Assembly (NCBI GenBank): GCA_946482325.1
Contig: CAMLRA010000168.1
Coordinates: forward strand, 1 to 8,824
DNA: 8,824 nucleotides
Origin: an uncultured Chromatiaceae bacterium
GTDB lineage: Bacteria; Pseudomonadota; Gammaproteobacteria; Enterobacterales; Alteromonadaceae
Direction: 5' to 3'
Both the position numbers and the translations under genes were made by a program. Below the pieces are notes generated by a model. The model saw only the letters and a list, made by a program, of their open reading frames with translations. It ran no database searches and was not told where the DNA came from. Below, one piece after another: positions 6,587-8,824 of the stretch (position 1 is its first letter; every line of letters begins with the position of its first letter).

Positions 6587-8266
6587 TCAGCTCACCCACG
6601 GGTCTATCGCCAGGCGGTTTTCCTGCAACAATACCTTACTAGGGCCGTGTTCCCGCTTCACTGGTAACACTTCTGCGCCAAGACGAAACTCGACGCCGGC
6701 ATACATTTCCTGTTTGACCAATACCAGCACTTCAGCCATTTTGCTCAGACGATCTACCTCGAGTAATTTCACATCTTCAATCAACGCCAGCACAATCGCT
6801 TTTTGTGCTTCGAAATCATCGACCAGATATTTCATCTGCTCCAGCACGGCCGTTGAGCGCTCCTGCGACTTCATCTGCTCCAGTGACTGGCGGATCTGCT
6901 CCATTTCCTGTTTGAGCATAGCGATGTTTTGCTTCAGAGCCTGCTGTTTTTCCGTTACCGGATCAATACGCCGATTCAGGTTAATTTGCAGCGAACTTTC
7001 CGACAAAGCCCCCAGTACCCCCGCTTTTAAGCCAAAATCCAGATAAAAACGGCCACCGACGATCTTACCATTCAGCTTATCCTCAGTTCCGGCAATAACA
7101 CTTCGCGCTGTTACATCACAATGGTTAATCTGCTTAGCTGCAATCAAATCGCCCTGACATTCAATCCGGGCATATTGCGCCAACGCACAGCGAATGGTCC
7201 CGGCAGCCCGCACCACGGTACTGTAACTTTCAATATGTGGCTCTTGTGCCGAAAACTGGTGGCCAATGATGGCCCCACCAATCTGTATATCGCCGCCGGA
7301 CTCAATCAAAGCCCCCTCAGCAACGCCCTTAATAAAAATGTTGCCGCCGGCTATCACTTTCATGCTCTCAGTGACGTCTCCATTCACTATCACTGCGCCT
7401 TTGAACTGAACATGTCCGGTGCTCAGGTCGACTTTTTTCACGGCGTAAACTTCATCAACCGCAGCACCAGCTTCCTGCACTCTGGGCATGCCGTCTCTGT
7501 TTGCAATCAACAAATCCGGATCGACCGGGCTGATTTCTGTGCCTTCACCGGGTTTCCATTCCACCTGCTGACCTGCCTGGGCTAAGGTAATGTCCCCTCT
7601 TACAGAGACTCCGTCGACCCCTTTGGTCGGAGGTAGTCGACGCATCACTACGTCGCCGCTCTGCACCGAAGGAATGACACCAAAATCGCGTAAATCGACT
7701 TTAGACTCGCTGACCTGCAATGGCCGGTTTGGCCGGACATTTAACCCTTCGACTAAGGCTTCAAAACGGGCGTTTTGACCTGGTTGCATCACCCGGCCAA
7801 TCGCAATAATTTGTGATGATTTGCTGCCGGGTTCGGCCCTGCTGGCGGTGCCGACTACCTGCACGATCGCGTCTTTTTGAAAACCAAAACTGACGCCCTG
7901 CTCCTGCGCTTTTTTCACCAGTTCATTAGCCGATACTGGCGCGCCGCCCCAGGCCGCAATAATTTCAGCTACCGCCGTCATACCGTCCGGCGCAGTCTGA
8001 ATAGACACAACAGCGTCACGCCGCTCAGCAATTTTGCGGCGAATAACCACGTCTTCCTGTAGTTTATTTAATTTAATGTCGGTCTGGAGCGCCTGATAGT
8101 CGGCAATCAGTTGATTGATTTGTTCTGTGAGGATAAAGCAACGGCCGTAGCCTGCTTCATGCAAAGCATCGCGTACGGCCTGTGCGGTCAATTCATTCAA
8201 TCCGACTACAACTTTGACTTCAATGAAATCATGGTCTTTGCCGAATTGCATAGCGACTTTATTCAC
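6587..8266 (-). CDS. fapA: FapA/DUF342 family protein
   Basis: The 559-residue product is a FapA (DUF342, PF03961) protein, unrelated to the amyloid gene also called fapA. The family is annotated as flagellar assembly protein A and in Vibrio is linked to polar flagellar control. Residues 1-190 form the N-terminal region. The signature GDVVMRRLPPTKGVDG (204-219) leads into a repetitive right-handed beta-helix-like part (about 285-415), with recurring V.AGGNI.I.G and I.SGGDI.I.G units. A coiled coil (about 435-512) and a short C-terminal domain follow. There is no signal peptide or membrane segment. The start is uncertain: GTG at 8266 or the in-frame ATG at 8251, both with weak ribosome binding sites; an in-frame stop (8279-8281) rules out anything far upstream. 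No flagellar gene is recognised in this window. A 97-base gap separates it from the upstream small gene, and no clear promoter or terminator is seen there. Confidence 0.9.
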   Translation of the reverse strand: MNKVAMQFGKDHDFIEVKVVVGLNELTAQAVRDALHEAGYGRCFILTEQINQLIADYQALQTDIKLNKLQEDVVIRRKIAERRDAVVSIQTAPDGMTAVAEIIAAWGGAPVSANELVKKAQEQGVSFGFQKDAIVQVVGTASRAEPGSKSSQIIAIGRVMQPGQNARFEALVEGLNVRPNRPLQVSESKVDLRDFGVIPSVQSGDVVMRRLPPTKGVDGVSVRGDITLAQAGQQVEWKPGEGTEISPVDPDLLIANRDGMPRVQEAGAAVDEVYAVKKVDLSTGHVQFKGAVIVNGDVTESMKVIAGGNIFIKGVAEGALIESGGDIQIGGAIIGHQFSAQEPHIESYSTVVRAAGTIRCALAQYARIECQGDLIAAKQINHCDVTARSVIAGTEDKLNGKIVGGRFYLDFGLKAGVLGALSESSLQINLNRRIDPVTEKQQALKQNIAMLKQEMEQIRQSLEQMKSQERSTAVLEQMKYLVDDFEAQKAIVLALIEDVKLLEVDRLSKMAEVLVLVKQEMYAGVEFRLGAEVLPVKREHGPSKVLLQENRLAIDPWVS

Positions 8267-8363
8267 GACAACATCACTTCAGGCAAATAAGCTTTGACGC
8301 TACTGAAACAAAATTTCACTCTGAAAGCAAGTAAATGTGCGAAGTGTACCGCTAAGACCAGTA

Positions 8364-8699
8364 TTAGATATAATTTTCCTGGTGGACCCGGATAAATAAA
8401 TCCGTACCGACTTTACTGTAATCAATTTTATATTCTTTATTGTTTAAGGCCTGCACAAACAATAATGTTTTTGATTCGCCAAACACATCAGAACTGCCAA
8501 TATCGACCAATTCCATATAACGTTCTTTGGCTTCAACCCGATTGGCCGGCACCGGCTCGTCAAATTTTTTCACACCGGTACGCGACACTAAAACTACCGG
8601 ATCGTTATCGCCGTTAATAATGACCAAATCGAGCTTTTTCTGCTTGTGAATGATTGTATTACGGCCACTGACCAAAAACGGTCTCTCATAAGTACTCAT
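8364..8699 (-). CDS. Small AT-rich gene of unknown function (111 aa)
   Basis: I do not recognise the family. The 111-residue product begins MSTYERPFLVSG and ends FIRVHQENYI. It is soluble, highly charged, without cysteine, signal peptide or membrane helix. Alternating hydrophobic stretches (LDLVIING, PVVLVSRTG, TLLFVQAL, DLFIRVH) suggest a small mainly beta fold with a charged helix around EAKERYMELV. The ATG at 8699 is chosen over the in-frame TTG at 8714 because GGTGA (8708-8712) lies 8 bases before it. A good sigma-70 promoter sits upstream, giving a leader of about 30 bases. By hand count GC is about 40% (132 of 330 bases, 8371-8700), visibly lower than in the surrounding genes, which may mean recent acquisition. 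fapA follows 97 bases downstream in the same direction. That the gene is real is supported by promoter, ribosome site and protein-like composition; the function is open. Confidence 0.75.
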   Translation of the reverse strand: MSTYERPFLVSGRNTIIHKQKKLDLVIINGDNDPVVLVSRTGVKKFDEPVPANRVEAKERYMELVDIGSSDVFGESKTLLFVQALNNKEYKIDYSKVGTDLFIRVHQENYI

Positions 8700-8707
8700 T
8701 TGTCGAT

Positions 8708-8712
8708 TCACC
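8708..8712 (-). promoter_or_regulatory. Ribosome binding site of the small gene
   Basis: GGTGA on the - strand, 8 bases before the ATG at 8699, matches the 3' part of the full Shine-Dalgarno sequence. It overlaps the TTG at 8714, arguing against that codon as the start. Confidence 0.6.
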
Positions 8713-8737
8713 AAATCTGCTGGGGGACTTTTTTTGC

Positions 8738-8766
8738 ATTATGTACCAGCGGTTTCGGTGTGTCTA
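8738..8766 (-). promoter_or_regulatory. Sigma-70 promoter of the small gene
   Basis: On the - strand TAGACA (-35, 8761-8766) and CATAAT (-10, 8738-8743) each match consensus at five of six positions and are exactly 17 bases apart. The expected transcription start near 8731 leaves about 30 bases of leader before the ATG at 8699. The first three bases of the -35 are the stop codon of the upstream reading frame. Confidence 0.65.
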
Positions 8767-8824
8767 GCCGTTGTTTTCCGGGGTAAAAATCAGCCGTTGC
8801 CGGTTAATATAGCGGCTGAACTCC
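8764..8824 (-). CDS. Possible 3' end of an unidentified gene
   Basis: One - strand frame stays open from the right edge for 19 codons (EFSRYINRQRLIFTPENNG) to a TAG at 8764-8766; the other two - strand frames stop sooner. The composition looks protein-like and it would read in the same direction as the downstream genes. It is too short to identify, and an open stretch of this length can occur by chance. Confidence 0.45.
   Translation of the reverse strand, partial: EFSRYINRQRLIFTPENNG

Noticed and set aside
7121..7585. 154-codon open frame on the + strand inside fapA
   Set aside because: It lies wholly opposite a well-supported DUF342 coding sequence and shows no family resemblance; it is an antisense shadow.

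Overview
The window looks like chromosomal DNA from a gammaproteobacterium. RimK closely resembles the E. coli protein, and the CorA, MgtE, DUF2884 (YggN-like) and FapA/DUF342 proteins are of the kind found in Alteromonadales and Chromatiaceae such as Rheinheimera or Alishewanella. That placement is inferred from family resemblance and was not computed. I see no insertion sequence, phage gene, CRISPR array, tRNA or rRNA. This is a dense housekeeping region, not an obvious mobile island.

The left half reads on the + strand. The window opens inside a DUF885 putative metallopeptidase (2-1012), closed by a textbook intrinsic terminator (1037-1070). Next come two unrelated magnesium transport genes, corA (1153-2121) and mgtE (2253-3602). 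They are separated by about 130 bases carrying a terminator-like hairpin and a second small hairpin. rimK (3690-4580) follows, an ATP-grasp glutamate ligase that modifies ribosomal protein S6. Its stop codon overlaps the start of an M14-type zinc deacylase/carboxypeptidase of the succinylglutamate desuccinylase/aspartoacylase family (4580-5722).

The right half reads on the - strand and converges on the left half with a 9-base gap. From the right edge leftwards it holds the last codons of a probable unidentified gene (8764-8824), a small AT-rich gene of unknown function (8364-8699) with a good sigma-70 promoter, a FapA/DUF342 protein (6587-8266), and a secreted DUF2884 (YggN-like) protein (5732-6490).

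Two functional pairings stand out. corA and mgtE encode structurally unrelated Mg2+ channels in tandem, with a structured leader that could uncouple or regulate mgtE. rimK and the M14 enzyme are translationally coupled, which suggests that one adds glutamate (or acts on a RimK product) and the other removes or processes it. The least explained item is the 111-residue AT-rich gene upstream of fapA. I did not find a clearly new multi-gene system; the rimK-M14 pair and the small gene are the best leads.
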